From contig NZ_JAOTSB010000002.1 in the NCBI RefSeq assembly GCF_030247605.1, forward strand, positions 1 through 64,000: a stretch of DNA of 64,000 bases, written 5' to 3'. Source of the DNA: Acidaminobacter sp. (lineage in GTDB: Bacteria; Bacillota; Clostridia; Peptostreptococcales; Acidaminobacteraceae). The notes below the pieces were generated by a model that was not told where the DNA came from, did no database searches, and saw only the letters and a program-made list of their open reading frames with translations. The position numbers and the translations under genes are program-made. Shown here piece by piece: positions 17,049 to 26,951 of the stretch; within the stretch, counting starts at the first letter, position 1, and every line of letters begins with the position of its first letter.

Positions 17049-18326
17049 TCACCCCTGGATTGTGTCTTTAAGAATCTGGTAAAGCCGTTTCTCTTCTTTG
17101 GCACTGGTTTTTCCAACTATTGAGAGTGCCATGTTCTCTTTGGACAGCAGATACTCTGCCATGGCATTGACTTCATCAAAATCAATGGAAAGGATGCCTT
17201 CCATGACATCCTCTACGGTACGAATATGCCCGGATAAGAGCTCAGATTTTCCAATCCAGTTCATGGTCTGTGTTGGACCTTCCATACCCAGAAGAAAATT
17301 ACCTTTGAGCTGATTTTTGAATTTGAGGAATTCATTCTGATCGAGACCATGAGTCCTAAGCGCTTCAATCTCCTGGGCTATGAGCTCGACGACGCGTTCC
17401 ACATTTTCAGGCAGCATAGAGGCGTATACGGTCATGATCCCCGTGTCATGGTAGAAGCTTGGATGTGAGTCAATGGAATAGGACAAGCCATAATCTTCTC
17501 TGATTTTTTGAAAGAGCCTGGAGCTCGAACTGCCGCCCAGTGCGTTGTTGAGCAGCATCAGTGTAAACAGCTGTGGTGTATCGTAGCCGACACCTTTGAA
17601 ACCTAAAATGACGTGGGTTTGTTCAATGTCCTTCTTCGTTCGGATAGATCCGCTGTGAAAAGGTATAGGTTTTATCTTATCAACTTTGTGTGACTCAAAG
17701 ACGTGTTGGCCAATGCCTTTATCAAGCAGCTCCAGTAGAGGTGCTTCGTCATAATGACCCGCAATGGAAATAACCAGATTTTCGGCGTTGTAATGGCGCA
17801 TAAAGTAACTCAGCATGAGGTCCCTGTCAATGCCATTTATACTCTCGACGGATCCAAGTATAGGTCTGCCCAGGGCATGACCTTTGAACATAATTTCTGA
17901 AAGTCGATCGTAAATCAAATCTTCAGCTGAATCGTCGTAAAGATTGATCTCATCCAGAATGATCATGCGTTCCTTTTGCAGCTCAACATCATCAAAACTG
18001 GAATTCAGAAGCATATCACTGATGATATCTATGGCGACTGCTGCGTGCTCTCCCAGGACCTTGACATAAACACAGGTGCATTCCTTTGAGGTGAATGCAT
18101 TGAGTTCTCCGCCCAGATCGTCTACCTCTGCTGCAATTTGTTTGGCACTCCGTTTAGAAGTCCCTTTGAAGAGCATGTGTTCTATGAAGTGTGAGATGCC
18201 GTTTTCATGGGCAGTTTCATAAAGCGAGCCCGCGCGGATCCAGAATCCAATGGACACGGATTGGACATATGGAATGGGTTCCATCATGACCCGGATTCCG
18301 TTCTTGAGTACGTGTTTTTTATGCAT
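17049..18326 (-). CDS. M16 family zinc peptidase (processing-peptidase-like)
   Basis: This 425-residue insulinase-like metallopeptidase carries the inverted zinc motif HFIEH in GISHFIEHMLFKGT (about residue 48). The second zinc ligand Glu lies about 75 residues later, in the stretch that includes ERMIILDEINLY. It resembles YmxG of Bacillus, which also lies by pnp; the substrate is not known. The start MHKKHVLKNGIRV has GAGGT 10 nt upstream. It is downstream of pnp beyond a terminator and upstream of dut. Confidence 0.92.
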   Translation of the reverse strand: MHKKHVLKNGIRVMMEPIPYVQSVSIGFWIRAGSLYETAHENGISHFIEHMLFKGTSKRSAKQIAAEVDDLGGELNAFTSKECTCVYVKVLGEHAAVAIDIISDMLLNSSFDDVELQKERMIILDEINLYDDSAEDLIYDRLSEIMFKGHALGRPILGSVESINGIDRDLMLSYFMRHYNAENLVISIAGHYDEAPLLELLDKGIGQHVFESHKVDKIKPIPFHSGSIRTKKDIEQTHVILGFKGVGYDTPQLFTLMLLNNALGGSSSSRLFQKIREDYGLSYSIDSHPSFYHDTGIMTVYASMLPENVERVVELIAQEIEALRTHGLDQNEFLKFKNQLKGNFLLGMEGPTQTMNWIGKSELLSGHIRTVEDVMEGILSIDFDEVNAMAEYLLSKENMALSIVGKTSAKEEKRLYQILKDTIQG

Positions 18327-18362
18327 AGTTTCGGTTACCTCACGATCTAACGATCTAAATAA

Positions 18363-18389
18363 ACAGGGGGAGCCTAAGCTCCCCCCTGT
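18363..18389 (-). terminator. pnp terminator
   Basis: GC-rich hairpin ACAGGGGGGAGC-TTAG-GCTCCCCCTGT followed by TTTATTTAG on the minus strand, about 18 nt after the pnp stop. Confidence 0.8.
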
Positions 18390-18406
18390 CGTCATCTGCA
18401 GCGTTA

Positions 18407-20485
18407 TTACAGCATGACCTTTCTTGAAACGTTGACACGTCCCTTGGAATCGATTTCAATAACTTTTACGACGACTTCGTCGCCAACAGCAAATTTGTCT
18501 TCGATTTTTTCGAGGCGCTCCTTGGTCAACTGAGAAATATGGCACATGCCTTCTTTGCCTGGGAGGAGTTCGACGAAGGCGCCAAAGTTCATTATACGCG
18601 TAATCTTGCCGGTATAAACTTCACCGACTTCGATTTCCTTGACAATGTTCTGAATGTCCTTCATGGCTCTCTCGCCACTGATGCCATCCGGTGCTGTCAC
18701 CAGGACACGGCCGTCATCTTCAATGTCGATTTTGACGCCATACTCCGAAGTGATCCTATTGATAACTTTTCCGCCTGGTCCAATGACTTCGCGGATCTTA
18801 TCAGGATGGATGTTGATCATAAAGACGCGCGGTGCGTAAATGGACATGGTCGGACGCGGTTTATCCATAACTTTGGCCATTTCTTCGAGAATGAAGAGTC
18901 TGCCGCGGTTCGCTTGCGAGAGCGCGAGCTCAAAGACAGAGTCGTCAAGTCCCTTAAGTTTGATATCCATTTGAAGTGCAGTAATGCCATCCTTCGTGCC
19001 AGCGACTTTGAAGTCCATGTCGCCGAGTGCATCCTCAAGGCCCTGAATATCACTGAGAATCGTGAACTGACCTTCTTCTGCAATCAAGCCCATTGCAATA
19101 CCCGCAACGGAATCTTTGATTGGCACGCCAGCATCGAGAAGCGACAGCGTCGAACCGCAGATGCTCGCCTGAGAGGAGCTGCCATTGCAGGTCAGGACTT
19201 CAGAAACGAGACGAATGGCATACGGGAAATCATTCTCATCCGGAATGACCGGGAGGAGCGCGCGTTCACCAAGGGCGCCGTGGCCGATGGAGCGGCGGTT
19301 GGTTCTCATCATGCCTACTTCGCCGACTGAAAACGGCGGGAAGTTGTAGTGGTGCATGTAGCGTTTCGTGTCCTCAAGTCCGAGGCCGTCTATGCGCTGA
19401 GCTTCGCCAAGTGCGCCGAGTGTCGTGATGGTGAGCGCCTGAGTCAGGCCGCGCGTGAAGAGTCCTGAACCGTGGGTTCGCGGAAGGAGGCCGACCTCAC
19501 ACCAGATTGGTCTGATTTCGTCAGCTTTTCTGCCGTCAGGACGGATTTTTTCAATAGCGATCATCTTGCGGACGATTTCTTTCTCAACGGACTTGAAGAA
19601 ATTATTCATGAAGCCAATTTGAGTAGGATAGGTCTCGTCAAATGCCTTGTGCATTTCATCCTTAATGCCTTCAATGGTCTCTGTACGCTCTGCTTTGTCT
19701 GCAATGCGCAGGGCAGTGTTAAGCTTGCTTCTGAGGAAGTTGTCCAGCTCAGTGACCATGGCGTCGTCTACAACAGGAATTTGAATCTCGAACTTAGGCT
19801 TTCCAATTTCAGCCTGGATGCCTTCAATAAAGGCGACAAGACGCTTTATTTCCGCGTGACCGAACAGGATCGCGCCCAGCAAGACTTCCTCTGAGAGGAT
19901 GTCAGCGCCGGCTTCAACCATGGTGATGGCATCCTTTGTACCGGATACGACCAGGTGGAGCGAAGACTGCTCGCTTTGAGCCACATTAGGATTGATGATA
20001 TACTGTCCGTCAACATAACCTACAATGACAGACCCCGTTGGGCCTTCAAAAGGAATATCAGAGACAGAGAGCGCGATAGAAGAGCCAATCATGGCAAGAA
20101 CGTCAGGCGCATTGTCCTGGTCTACTGAGAATACCGTATTGACCAGCTGAACTTCATTGCGGTAGTGCTCCGGAAACAGAGGACGGATCGGGCGGTCAAT
20201 GAGACGCGCCGTCAAGGTCGCTTTTTCAGAAGGACGGCCTTCACGCTTGATGAAGCCTCCCGGGATTTTTCCAACAGCGTATTGTTTCTCTTCATACTCA
20301 ACCGTCAGCGGAAAGAAGTCGATGCCTTCGCGTGGCTTCTTGGTACCCGTCGCCGCGGAAAGCACGACGGTGTCTCCCATGCGAATCATGCAGGAGCCGT
20401 TGGCAAGGTTTGCGACTTTGCCAAATTCAACTTCCAAGGTTTTGCCGGCGAAATCATACTGATACCGTTTTACATTGGGTTCCAT
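18407..20485 (-). CDS. pnp: Polyribonucleotide nucleotidyltransferase (PNPase)
   Basis: PNPase is the phosphorolytic 3'-to-5' exoribonuclease of mRNA decay. The 692 residues comprise two RNase PH domains (about 1-230 and 310-545, the second with [20 protein letters not shown]), a linking helical domain, a KH domain (about 555-615, [12 protein letters not shown]) and an S1 domain (about 620-690, [18 protein letters not shown]). AGGAGG precedes the ATG. The leader between rpsO and pnp holds a very long hairpin like that used for RNase III-dependent autocontrol of pnp in E. coli. The rpsO-pnp order is widely conserved. Confidence 0.99.
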   Translation of the reverse strand: MEPNVKRYQYDFAGKTLEVEFGKVANLANGSCMIRMGDTVVLSAATGTKKPREGIDFFPLTVEYEEKQYAVGKIPGGFIKREGRPSEKATLTARLIDRPIRPLFPEHYRNEVQLVNTVFSVDQDNAPDVLAMIGSSIALSVSDIPFEGPTGSVIVGYVDGQYIINPNVAQSEQSSLHLVVSGTKDAITMVEAGADILSEEVLLGAILFGHAEIKRLVAFIEGIQAEIGKPKFEIQIPVVDDAMVTELDNFLRSKLNTALRIADKAERTETIEGIKDEMHKAFDETYPTQIGFMNNFFKSVEKEIVRKMIAIEKIRPDGRKADEIRPIWCEVGLLPRTHGSGLFTRGLTQALTITTLGALGEAQRIDGLGLEDTKRYMHHYNFPPFSVGEVGMMRTNRRSIGHGALGERALLPVIPDENDFPYAIRLVSEVLTCNGSSSQASICGSTLSLLDAGVPIKDSVAGIAMGLIAEEGQFTILSDIQGLEDALGDMDFKVAGTKDGITALQMDIKLKGLDDSVFELALSQANRGRLFILEEMAKVMDKPRPTMSIYAPRVFMINIHPDKIREVIGPGGKVINRITSEYGVKIDIEDDGRVLVTAPDGISGERAMKDIQNIVKEIEVGEVYTGKITRIMNFGAFVELLPGKEGMCHISQLTKERLEKIEDKFAVGDEVVVKVIEIDSKGRVNVSRKVML

Positions 20486-20629
20486 AAATTTCCTCCTATA
20501 AGTCTGAGCGATGACCGGCTGAGAAATTTATCCTACTTGACCAAAGCGCCGAAGCACACGACGAGATCTGGAAGCTTCGACACGTTCGTCAAGTAGGACA
20601 AACCTAAAATAAATTTCTTTTGCAGCCGG
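20484..20629 (-). promoter_or_regulatory. pnp leader: long hairpin with alternative pairing to the start site
   Basis: Four consecutive helices form one rod: AGCCGG/CCGGCT (20624-20629 with 20515-20520), AGAAATTTA/TAAATTTCT (20610-20618 with 20522-20530), GTCCTACTTGAC-type arms (20588-20598 with 20531-20541) and CGAAGC/GCTTCG (20574-20579 with 20550-20555), with one 11-nt bulge. The 3' arm contains ATAAATTTC (20523-20531). It is exactly complementary to GAAATTTAT at 20484-20492, which covers the end of the ribosome binding site and the start codon. Confidence 0.75.
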
Positions 20630-20652
20630 CTGCCGCATTCAGATGATAAAAT

Positions 20653-20677
20653 AAGTGAGCGGGATTGCCGCTCACTT
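20653..20677 (-). terminator. rpsO terminator / attenuator
   Basis: Perfect 10-bp stem AAGTGAGCGG-CAATC-CCGCTCACTT followed by ATTTTATCATC on the minus strand. The moderate T tract may allow read-through into pnp, for which no separate promoter is seen. A smaller ACGCCG/CGGCGT hairpin lies at 20723-20739. Confidence 0.7.
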
Positions 20678-20784
20678 AAGTGATTGACCAGTCAGTGGCC
20701 ATGTTCAGTCACGATTGTAAGTACGCCGCATAACGGCGTCCCTGCCGTCGTGAAAGGCCCTCAGGTCAAGCAGCCTCGTTCACA

Positions 20785-21051
20785 TTACTTTCTGAGTCCG
20801 AGTCTTCCGATCAGCTCTCTGTAACGCTCGATGTCATTTTGACGCAGGTAGTTGAGAAGGTTTCTTCTCTTACCAACCATTTTAAGAAGACCTCTGCGTG
20901 AATGGTGGTCTTTTTTGTGCGTCTGAAGATGACCGTTGAGTTCATTGATGCGCGTTGTAAGGAGCGCGATCTGTACCTCAGGGGAGCCTGTGTCGCCTTC
21001 GTGGGTTTTGTAAGCTTCAATGACTTCGTTTTTCTTGTCTTTTGTGATCAT
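20785..21051 (-). CDS. rpsO: 30S ribosomal protein S15
   Basis: S15 binds the central domain of 16S rRNA early in 30S assembly. The 88-residue protein shows the family motifs [33 protein letters not shown] and [12 protein letters not shown]. The start has GGAGGTGTG upstream. A promoter and a leader of about 77 nt with a GAAGAC/GTCTTC hairpin precede it. S15 represses its own mRNA in several bacteria through leader structures, so the leader deserves attention. Confidence 0.99.
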   Translation of the reverse strand: MITKDKKNEVIEAYKTHEGDTGSPEVQIALLTTRINELNGHLQTHKKDHHSRRGLLKMVGKRRNLLNYLRQNDIERYRELIGRLGLRK

Positions 21052-21084
21052 TAGTCACACCTCCATAATTATTCCAGAATCCGT

Positions 21085-21103
21085 GAAGACCGTCGGTGTC
21101 TTC
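21085..21103 (-). promoter_or_regulatory. Hairpin in rpsO leader
   Basis: GAAGAC-N7-GTCTTC, 34 nt before the rpsO start. It may be part of an S15 autoregulatory structure. This is inferred from position only. Confidence 0.4.
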
Positions 21104-21134
21104 GGTCATCTCAGACTAAGGCTTTAACATTAAA

Positions 21135-21163
21135 ATAATACCACATAGGTCACGGGTTTACAA
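21135..21163 (-). promoter_or_regulatory. rpsO promoter
   Basis: TTGTAA (21158-21163), 17 nt, TATTAT (21135-21140) on the minus strand. Confidence 0.65.
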
Positions 21164-21252
21164 TGATTATTCGCGAACCTTTTGGAACCAAATTCCATGC
21201 TCCCGAATGAGTTGAATGAATGATGCCGGGTGGTCTGTCAGTGGGCGATTCA

Positions 21253-21302
21253 AACCATCGGCAAAGCTTAAAAGCTTTAAGGGCTTATAGCGGCCGATGG
21301 TC
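21253..21302 (-). repeat. Hairpin overlapping the ribF stop, shared stem with ftsK and ftsY hairpins
   Basis: GACCATCGGC (21293-21302, encoding the end of RibF) pairs with GCCGATGGTT (21253-21262). An inner AAAGCTT/AAGCTTT hairpin (21263-21278) sits in the loop. There is no clear T tract. It may end or stabilise the ribF transcript. Confidence 0.6.
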
Positions 21303-22223
21303 AAAGTAAAAGCGCTTCGCCCGTTCCACATCCGCATCTATGACCTCAACCAGTTCCTGGATGCTGTTGAAATGAGCTTCATCCCGAAGTCGGTCCACCA
21401 AAAAGACTGTCAGCATCTCACCGTAGATTTCCTTGTCAAAATTCAAAATATAAGTTTCAATACTAAGCTCGTGCTGATTGAAAGTCGGATTATAACCGAC
21501 ATTCGTTAAGCTGTGGTAGCGCACACCCTGGTATTCCGTTTCTGAAACGTAGACCCCGGGCTTGATAAGCGTCATTTGGCTGGAGATCATAAAGTTCGCA
21601 GTGGGATAACCCAGTTGGCGTCCCAGCTGCTTGCCCTTTTTGATTATGCCGCTGACGGCGTAAGGTCTGCCGAGCAGTCGCTCCGCTTCCCTTATTTCTC
21701 CGTGTCTCAGATGTTTTCGGATCAGGGAGCTCGATACCTTCTCCCCTTCAATTTCGACCGGGTCGAGGATAAAAAGCTCATAGCCGTACTTTTTAGACAA
21801 CTGCTTGAGCAGTCTGGCATTCCCGGCAGCCCGTCTTCCAAATTTAAAGTCGAAGCCGATGCTGATGAGACGTACATCCATGCCATCAATCAGATAGCGC
21901 TCGACAAAGTCTTCTGCTTCAGTTGACATCAAAGTCTCGTCGAATTCTATCAAAACGAGATAATCGACGCCGAGTTCTTCAATGCGCTGAATTTTTTCTT
22001 CCACCGCAATGAGCCTGAGGGATTTGAGCTCAGGATTAGTCAGTTCTCTGGGATGATTTGAATAAGTGAAGACGACACTTTTCACGCCCAGGCGTTTACA
22101 GGCTTCAACATGGGCCTCTATCAGCTTTTTGTGGCCAACATGAAGCCCGTCAAAAGTGCCCAGGACTATGCCGACTTCTTTATGAAGGTCAGTAATTTCG
22201 TGGATGGAGTCAAATATCAGCAT
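21285..22223 (-). CDS. ribF: Bifunctional riboflavin kinase / FAD synthetase
   Basis: RibF phosphorylates riboflavin to FMN, then adenylates it to FAD. The N-terminal nucleotidyltransferase domain has GTFDGLHVGHKKLIE (HxGH-type) near residue 20 and the KVSSSLIRKHL region near residue 155. The C-terminal flavokinase domain starts near residue 180 with GRQLGYPTANF. The frame opens at GTG 22235, but the ATG at 22223 (MLIFDSIHE) is preferred by spacing; an ATG at 22229 is also possible. The start lies inside the end of truB, so the genes are coupled. Confidence 0.95.
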   Translation of the reverse strand: MLIFDSIHEITDLHKEVGIVLGTFDGLHVGHKKLIEAHVEACKRLGVKSVVFTYSNHPRELTNPELKSLRLIAVEEKIQRIEELGVDYLVLIEFDETLMSTEAEDFVERYLIDGMDVRLISIGFDFKFGRRAAGNARLLKQLSKKYGYELFILDPVEIEGEKVSSSLIRKHLRHGEIREAERLLGRPYAVSGIIKKGKQLGRQLGYPTANFMISSQMTLIKPGVYVSETEYQGVRYHSLTNVGYNPTFNQHELSIETYILNFDKEIYGEMLTVFLVDRLRDEAHFNSIQELVEVIDADVERAKRFYFDHRPL

Positions 22224-23127
22224 GATCATCACCACTCATCAACAATTTTTCCAGTGTAGGCTTGCCATCCGGCCCCTGAAAGGTACCAAGGCCAATAAAC
22301 ACAGACCCTTGATAAATCCTGAATTGATTGACATCAGCGCTCTCAAGTTTTTGGGTCATGGGGGTTAAATCTGTTCTGACGCCGTTTATCAACAATCGGC
22401 CAACTCTTTCATCCACCTGGATAGACGGGAGATGTTTGAATGGCGCGTCTATACTGTGGAGCGCAGCTTCAATGGCAGATTTGTCCATAGTTTCAAGGGC
22501 TTCAAGGGTTATTGCGTTTTCCAGGGTGAACGTACCGCTTGCGGTGCGCTCAAGTGCTGTCATTACGGCGCCGCAGCCGAGCTTCTGACCGACATCATGA
22601 CACAGGGTCCTGATATAGGTCCCCTTGGAGCAGACGACATTAAAGACTGCACTGCCCTGATCCTGATCAAGAGCCAGGATCTCAATGGAACGAATCCAGC
22701 GGATTCTGGCTTCGCGCTCAATTTCAATGCCTTCGCGGGCCAACTCATAAAGCTTTCTACCGCCGACCTTAACCGCGCTGTACATAGGCGGAATCTGGCG
22801 GATTTCTCCCACCATGGACATCAATGCGTCGCGAAATGCCTCTGTGGTTGGCAATGGACCGCCTGTCAGGGTCACTTCACCCCATATATCCTGGGTGTCA
22901 CTTACTTTTCCCAGGCTCATTTCACACCGGTAGGCCTTGTCTTCTGATGAAAGAAATTCCACAATGCGGGTGGCCTTCCCTAAACAAACAGGCAGGACCC
23001 CTGTAGCCATGGGATCCAAAGTGCCGGTATGACCTATGCGCTTCATTCTCGTCAGGCGTCTGAGGATCGCCACGACGTCGTGAGAGGTCATTCCGGAAGG
23101 TTTATATACATTCAAAATGCCATTCAA
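22210..23127 (-). CDS. truB: tRNA pseudouridine-55 synthase
   Basis: TruB makes pseudouridine 55 in the T-loop of tRNAs. The catalytic Asp lies in HTGTLDPMATGVL (about residue 38); the TruB motif KPSGMTSHDVV precedes it. The length of 305 residues is usual. The start codon is TTG (MNGILNVYKP) and overlaps the nrnA stop as TTGA. GGTGGG upstream is a weak ribosome binding site, so translation probably depends on coupling to nrnA. Confidence 0.96.
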   Translation of the reverse strand: MNGILNVYKPSGMTSHDVVAILRRLTRMKRIGHTGTLDPMATGVLPVCLGKATRIVEFLSSEDKAYRCEMSLGKVSDTQDIWGEVTLTGGPLPTTEAFRDALMSMVGEIRQIPPMYSAVKVGGRKLYELAREGIEIEREARIRWIRSIEILALDQDQGSAVFNVVCSKGTYIRTLCHDVGQKLGCGAVMTALERTASGTFTLENAITLEALETMDKSAIEAALHSIDAPFKHLPSIQVDERVGRLLINGVRTDLTPMTQKLESADVNQFRIYQGSVFIGLGTFQGPDGKPTLEKLLMSGDDHADI

Positions 23128-24095
23128 GACAGTCCCACCGCCAATACTATTTGCTCCAGGATTTTATGCCGGACTTCCTCCAGGATGCCCGTCACTGTAA
23201 ATCCTGCAGCCCGGGTATGACCGCCCCCGCCAAAGTGGAGAGCCAGGCGGCTGACGTCAAAGTCATGCTTTGACCTGGCGCTGATCTTAAAGACTTCTGG
23301 TGCAGTCTCTTTAAGAAAAAGCGCCACTTCAACGCCGGATATATCTCTTAAAAACTCACAAATGCCATCTGTTTCATAGTTTTTGATCTCTCTGGACTCT
23401 GCCTGCTGCAGCAGAACATGAGATACCGCGATCTTTCCGCCCCGGGTCAGCATCAGATTATCCAGTGCTATCCCAAGCAGTTTAACGCCGTCAAGGGGTT
23501 TGGTATGATACAGTTTCGCGTTGATGGCCGCTGTATCAATGCCTGAATCGATCAAGAGACCCGCGAGACGCATGGTTTCAGAAGAGGTATTGGAATACCT
23601 GAAGCTCCCTGTATCCGTTGAAACAGCCGCATAGATTGCTTCAGCCGCCCTTTGGGTCAGGGGTGTTTCATGCACTCCGAACAACCGGAAAATCATTTCA
23701 CCGGTTGAAGAGGCATGGCCATCCACCTGATTAACAGTCGCGAAATAGTCATTCGTCACGTGGTGATCAATATTATAGGTTTTTCTGGCTTGTGTGAACA
23801 GCTCTAATTTGTCTGCAATTCTCGACAAATCACTGCAATCCACCACAAAGACGTCAAATGGCACTGCGCCTTGATTCAGCCGCACCTCCGACACCTTGAC
23901 GAAACGATCATCCCTGAGCCATTCCAGCGACTCCGGAAGGCCATCCTCCATGACGATTCGGACTGGAATGTCCATGAGTTCCAGAAGCTCACACAGCGCA
24001 ACCACAGAGCCCACAGCATCCCCGTCCGGGAGGCTGTGGGTCATAATTAATGCGGATTTGGGATAAGCTTGTTTATTGACATAAAGTGGTTCCAC
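23124..24095 (-). CDS. nrnA: Bifunctional oligoribonuclease / PAP phosphatase
   Basis: NrnA degrades the short RNA fragments left by other RNases and dephosphorylates 3'-phosphoadenosine 5'-phosphate. It is a DHH/DHHA1 phosphoesterase of 323 residues. Metal-binding motifs are HSLPDGDAVGS (about residue 20), VVDCSDL and YNIDHHVTN. The DHHA1 substrate motif is FGGGGHTRAAGF near the end. The start is GTG with GGAGGTG 10 nt upstream. Its position after rbfA and before truB is standard in Firmicutes. Confidence 0.96.
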   Translation of the reverse strand: MEPLYVNKQAYPKSALIMTHSLPDGDAVGSVVALCELLELMDIPVRIVMEDGLPESLEWLRDDRFVKVSEVRLNQGAVPFDVFVVDCSDLSRIADKLELFTQARKTYNIDHHVTNDYFATVNQVDGHASSTGEMIFRLFGVHETPLTQRAAEAIYAAVSTDTGSFRYSNTSSETMRLAGLLIDSGIDTAAINAKLYHTKPLDGVKLLGIALDNLMLTRGGKIAVSHVLLQQAESREIKNYETDGICEFLRDISGVEVALFLKETAPEVFKISARSKHDFDVSRLALHFGGGGHTRAAGFTVTGILEEVRHKILEQIVLAVGLS

Positions 24096-24117
24096 CTTGA
24101 CGACACCTCCAAGTGAC

Positions 24118-24168
24118 GTCAGTCCGGGGATTTGCCCTATGGCTCACGGCATTGTCCCCTTCACTGAC
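24118..24168 (-). promoter_or_regulatory. Hairpin between rbfA and nrnA
   Basis: GTCAGT...GGGGA on one side pairs with TCCCC...ACTGAC on the other, starting at the rbfA stop codon. No T tract follows, so it is more likely an RNA-stability or processing element than a terminator. Confidence 0.45.
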
Positions 24169-24635
24169 TAAACGTCGCTGTCTTCGACCTCTGCATCCGA
24201 ATCCGCAGCGTCATCCATGTCCTCTTCGTCCTCCTCGGCTTCAAAATCATCCGAGATTTCATCAGCGTCATGAACCGCAGTGGCGTCATCATTTTCATTG
24301 ACTTTCTTGATCAGGTTGGTCAGGTAGACCCCTTTTTCAATGGATTGATCCTTGATAAAAATTGGCTCAGGCGTGTATCTCAAATCAATGGCTTTGCCAA
24401 TTTCTTTTCGTATAAATCCTTTGGCCTTATTCAGACCTTCAATGGTTTGGTCTATGTCCGCTTTAGGATCATAGACACTGATGTAGATATTCGTATAGCG
24501 AAGATCGTTGGTTGTATCCACTGATGTGACACTGGTCATTCTAGAAATTCTGGGATCTTTAAGTTCAAACAGCAGGAGATTGCTGACGACTTTTTTGATC
24601 TCTTCTGAAATTCTTCTCGTTCTTGTGATTCCCAT
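24168..24635 (-). CDS. rbfA: Ribosome-binding factor A with acidic C-terminal tail
   Basis: RbfA is a KH-fold protein that matures the 5' end of 16S rRNA in the 30S subunit. The core (about residues 1-113) matches the family: RTRRISEEIKKVVSNLL, LKDPRI, LRYTNIYISVY and LRYTPEPIF. Total length is 155 residues, longer than the usual 115-130. The extra C-terminal part (about 114-155) is more than half Asp and Glu. Its role is unknown; it may bind basic ribosomal surfaces or partners. It lies after infB, as in the classical nusA-infB operon. Confidence 0.96.
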   Translation of the reverse strand: MGITRTRRISEEIKKVVSNLLLFELKDPRISRMTSVTSVDTTNDLRYTNIYISVYDPKADIDQTIEGLNKAKGFIRKEIGKAIDLRYTPEPIFIKDQSIEKGVYLTNLIKKVNENDDATAVHDADEISDDFEAEEDEEDMDDAADSDAEVEDSDV

Positions 24636-24745
24636 AATTTACACCTGCTTTCAATATCACCCTCAGGGGTCCGGGACCAGGCTGCAGAAATAACCTTGGA
24701 TAGACTGTAATGCCTATTCGGACGCCTGATGTCGGGTGCATTGGT

Positions 24746-26932
24746 TTATGAACGCTTGACTTCCTCAATGATGAACGCTTCGATTTCGTCGCCTTCTTTA
24801 AGGTCATTGTAATTTTCGATACCGACGCCGCACTCATAGCCTTGTGCCACTTCTTTGGCGTCATCTTTGAAACGCTTCAGTGACGACAGTTTGCCTTCAT
24901 GAATGACAATGCCTTCACGAATCAATCTGATCTGAGAATGACGTGTAACTTTGCCGTTAGTGACGTAAGCCCCTGCAATGGTACCTATGTTAGGAACCTT
25001 GAAAGTCGCACGAATAGAGAGCGTTCCCAGAACGACTTCTTTGTAAATAGGCGCCAGCATGCCTTTCATAGCAGCCTCGACGTCATTGATTGCCTCATAG
25101 ATAATTCTGTAGGTCTTGAGTTCGACGCCTTCGCTGTCAGCCAGGGAGGCTACGACAGAAGACGGTCTTACGTTGAAGCCTATAATAATGGCATTGGATG
25201 CTGACGCCAGAAGGATATCCGACTCGGTAATGGTTCCGACGTTGGCATGAATGACATTGACTCTGACTTCTTCGTTCGTGATCTTGCCAAGCGTAGTCTT
25301 TAACGCTTCTACAGAGCCATGGGCATCAGCCTTGACAATGATATTGAGATCTTTAATCTGACCCTGGCTGATCTGGTTGAACAAATCTTCCAAAGAGATA
25401 TGCGGCGTTTTGCGGAGCGTCGATACCCTCAGCTCAGCCTGACGTTTTTCTGCCATTGCGCGCGCTTGTTTTTCTTCCTCAGTCGCGTAGAATTTGTCGC
25501 CGGCAGTCGGAACATCATTAAGACCCGTGATTTCAACTGCGGAAGCCGGACCAGCCTGCTTGATTTTCTTTCCGTGGGAGTTGAACATTGCTCTGACACG
25601 GCCGTAAGTAGCGCCGGCTGCAACCGGGTCGCCTATGCGAAGGGTTCCGTTGTCAATCAAAACCGTCGCGACTGGGCCTCTGCCCTTCTCAACTTTGGCT
25701 TCCAGGATTGTACCCAAAGCCGGGCGTTTAGGGTTGGCTTTAAGCTCAAGCATCTCCGCCACAAGCAGGACCATTTCCAAAAGAACATCTATGCCAATAT
25801 TTTTGATAGCAGACACTTCCACTGAAATGATATCGCCGCCCCACTCTTCAATGAGGAGACCTCTGTCAGCCAGTTCCTGTTTAACGCGGTCAGGATTTGC
25901 ATTTGCTTTGTCAATTTTATTGATGGCAACAATGATTGGTACGCCGGCAGCTTTGGCGTGGTCAATGGCCTCAATAGTCTGAGGCATGACGCCGTCATCT
26001 GCGGCTACGACGAGAATGGCAATGTCCGTCACTTTAGCGCCGCGTGCGCGAAGGGTTGTAAACGCTTCATGGCCCGGCGTATCGAGGAAGACAATCTTCT
26101 CACCCTTGAGCGAGACCTCTGAAGCGCCAATATGCTGCGTAATGCCGCCGGCTTCGCCGGTTGTCACGCTCGTATTCCGGATTGCGTCAAGCAGGGAGGT
26201 CTTGCCGTGATCGACATGGCCCATGACGGTCACCACAGGTGCACGCTTGGTCAGATCTTCAGGTCGGTCATCAAAGTTATAGCGTTTTTCTTCGATTTCC
26301 TCTTCAGTAAGTTGTCTTGAAACCGCAATTCCGTATTCTACAGCGATCATCTCAGCTGTATCAAAATCAATCTCCTGATTGAGAGTAGCCATAACGCCGA
26401 GGTTCATCAGCTTCATGATGATTTCGCGCGGCTGTTTCTTGAGATCTTTCGCGAGATCCGCAATAGAAACGGTTTCACCCAGGACAATGTCATTCTCATA
26501 ACTGAATTCCTGAGGTCTGAACGCAGGATTGGTTTCCTGGCGGACGATCTTCTTCTTGCCTTTGCGGTTTTTGGCAGCGCGGCCTTCCAGCTGCTGCTCG
26601 ACTTCTTCCTCAGCCTCTTCAATAGCCCGGATCACCTTTTTAGGTTTTTCTGACTTTTTGTCTACGAGACCCGGCGCGATAATCTCATCTTCCAGGTCTT
26701 CCTCATAGAGGTCGTCAAGCTCGTCTTCCAGCAGCTCTTCCTCTTCAAGAACAGCTTCACTGTCCTCGTCCCCGCCACTGGCCAATAACTCTTTTAAAAC
26801 TTCAATGTCGCTGTCTTCCAGCGCACTCATATGATTGTGAACCTCGACGCCGAGTTCTTCGAATTTTTCTATCAATTCTTTACTCGTCAGATTCAATTCT
26901 TTTGCAAGTTGGTATACTCTAATTTTCGACAA
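24746..26932 (-). CDS. infB: Translation initiation factor IF-2
   Basis: IF-2 is the GTPase that brings initiator tRNA to the ribosome and promotes subunit joining. The 728-residue protein has an N-terminal IF2_N module ([20 protein letters not shown]), an acidic variable region (about 50-140), the G domain with [20 protein letters not shown] and NKIDK (about 235-400), and domains II, III and the C-terminal tRNA-binding domain. The start is TTG with GGAGGTG 9 nt upstream; no better codon is available. This TTG may lower initiation, notable for an initiation factor. Confidence 0.98.
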   Translation of the reverse strand: MSKIRVYQLAKELNLTSKELIEKFEELGVEVHNHMSALEDSDIEVLKELLASGGDEDSEAVLEEEELLEDELDDLYEEDLEDEIIAPGLVDKKSEKPKKVIRAIEEAEEEVEQQLEGRAAKNRKGKKKIVRQETNPAFRPQEFSYENDIVLGETVSIADLAKDLKKQPREIIMKLMNLGVMATLNQEIDFDTAEMIAVEYGIAVSRQLTEEEIEEKRYNFDDRPEDLTKRAPVVTVMGHVDHGKTSLLDAIRNTSVTTGEAGGITQHIGASEVSLKGEKIVFLDTPGHEAFTTLRARGAKVTDIAILVVAADDGVMPQTIEAIDHAKAAGVPIIVAINKIDKANANPDRVKQELADRGLLIEEWGGDIISVEVSAIKNIGIDVLLEMVLLVAEMLELKANPKRPALGTILEAKVEKGRGPVATVLIDNGTLRIGDPVAAGATYGRVRAMFNSHGKKIKQAGPASAVEITGLNDVPTAGDKFYATEEEKQARAMAEKRQAELRVSTLRKTPHISLEDLFNQISQGQIKDLNIIVKADAHGSVEALKTTLGKITNEEVRVNVIHANVGTITESDILLASASNAIIIGFNVRPSSVVASLADSEGVELKTYRIIYEAINDVEAAMKGMLAPIYKEVVLGTLSIRATFKVPNIGTIAGAYVTNGKVTRHSQIRLIREGIVIHEGKLSSLKRFKDDAKEVAQGYECGVGIENYNDLKEGDEIEAFIIEEVKRS

Positions 26933-26951
26933 TTTGCGTCACCTCCGCGAT

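Noticed and set aside
18539..19330. 263-codon plus-strand open frame opposite pnp
   Set aside because: It lies wholly within the complement of pnp, has no recognisable domain or ribosome binding site, and is a by-product of pnp codon bias. Similar plus-strand frames opposite nusA (27728-28540), rimO (11567-12292) and ffh (53077-53862) were rejected for the same reason.
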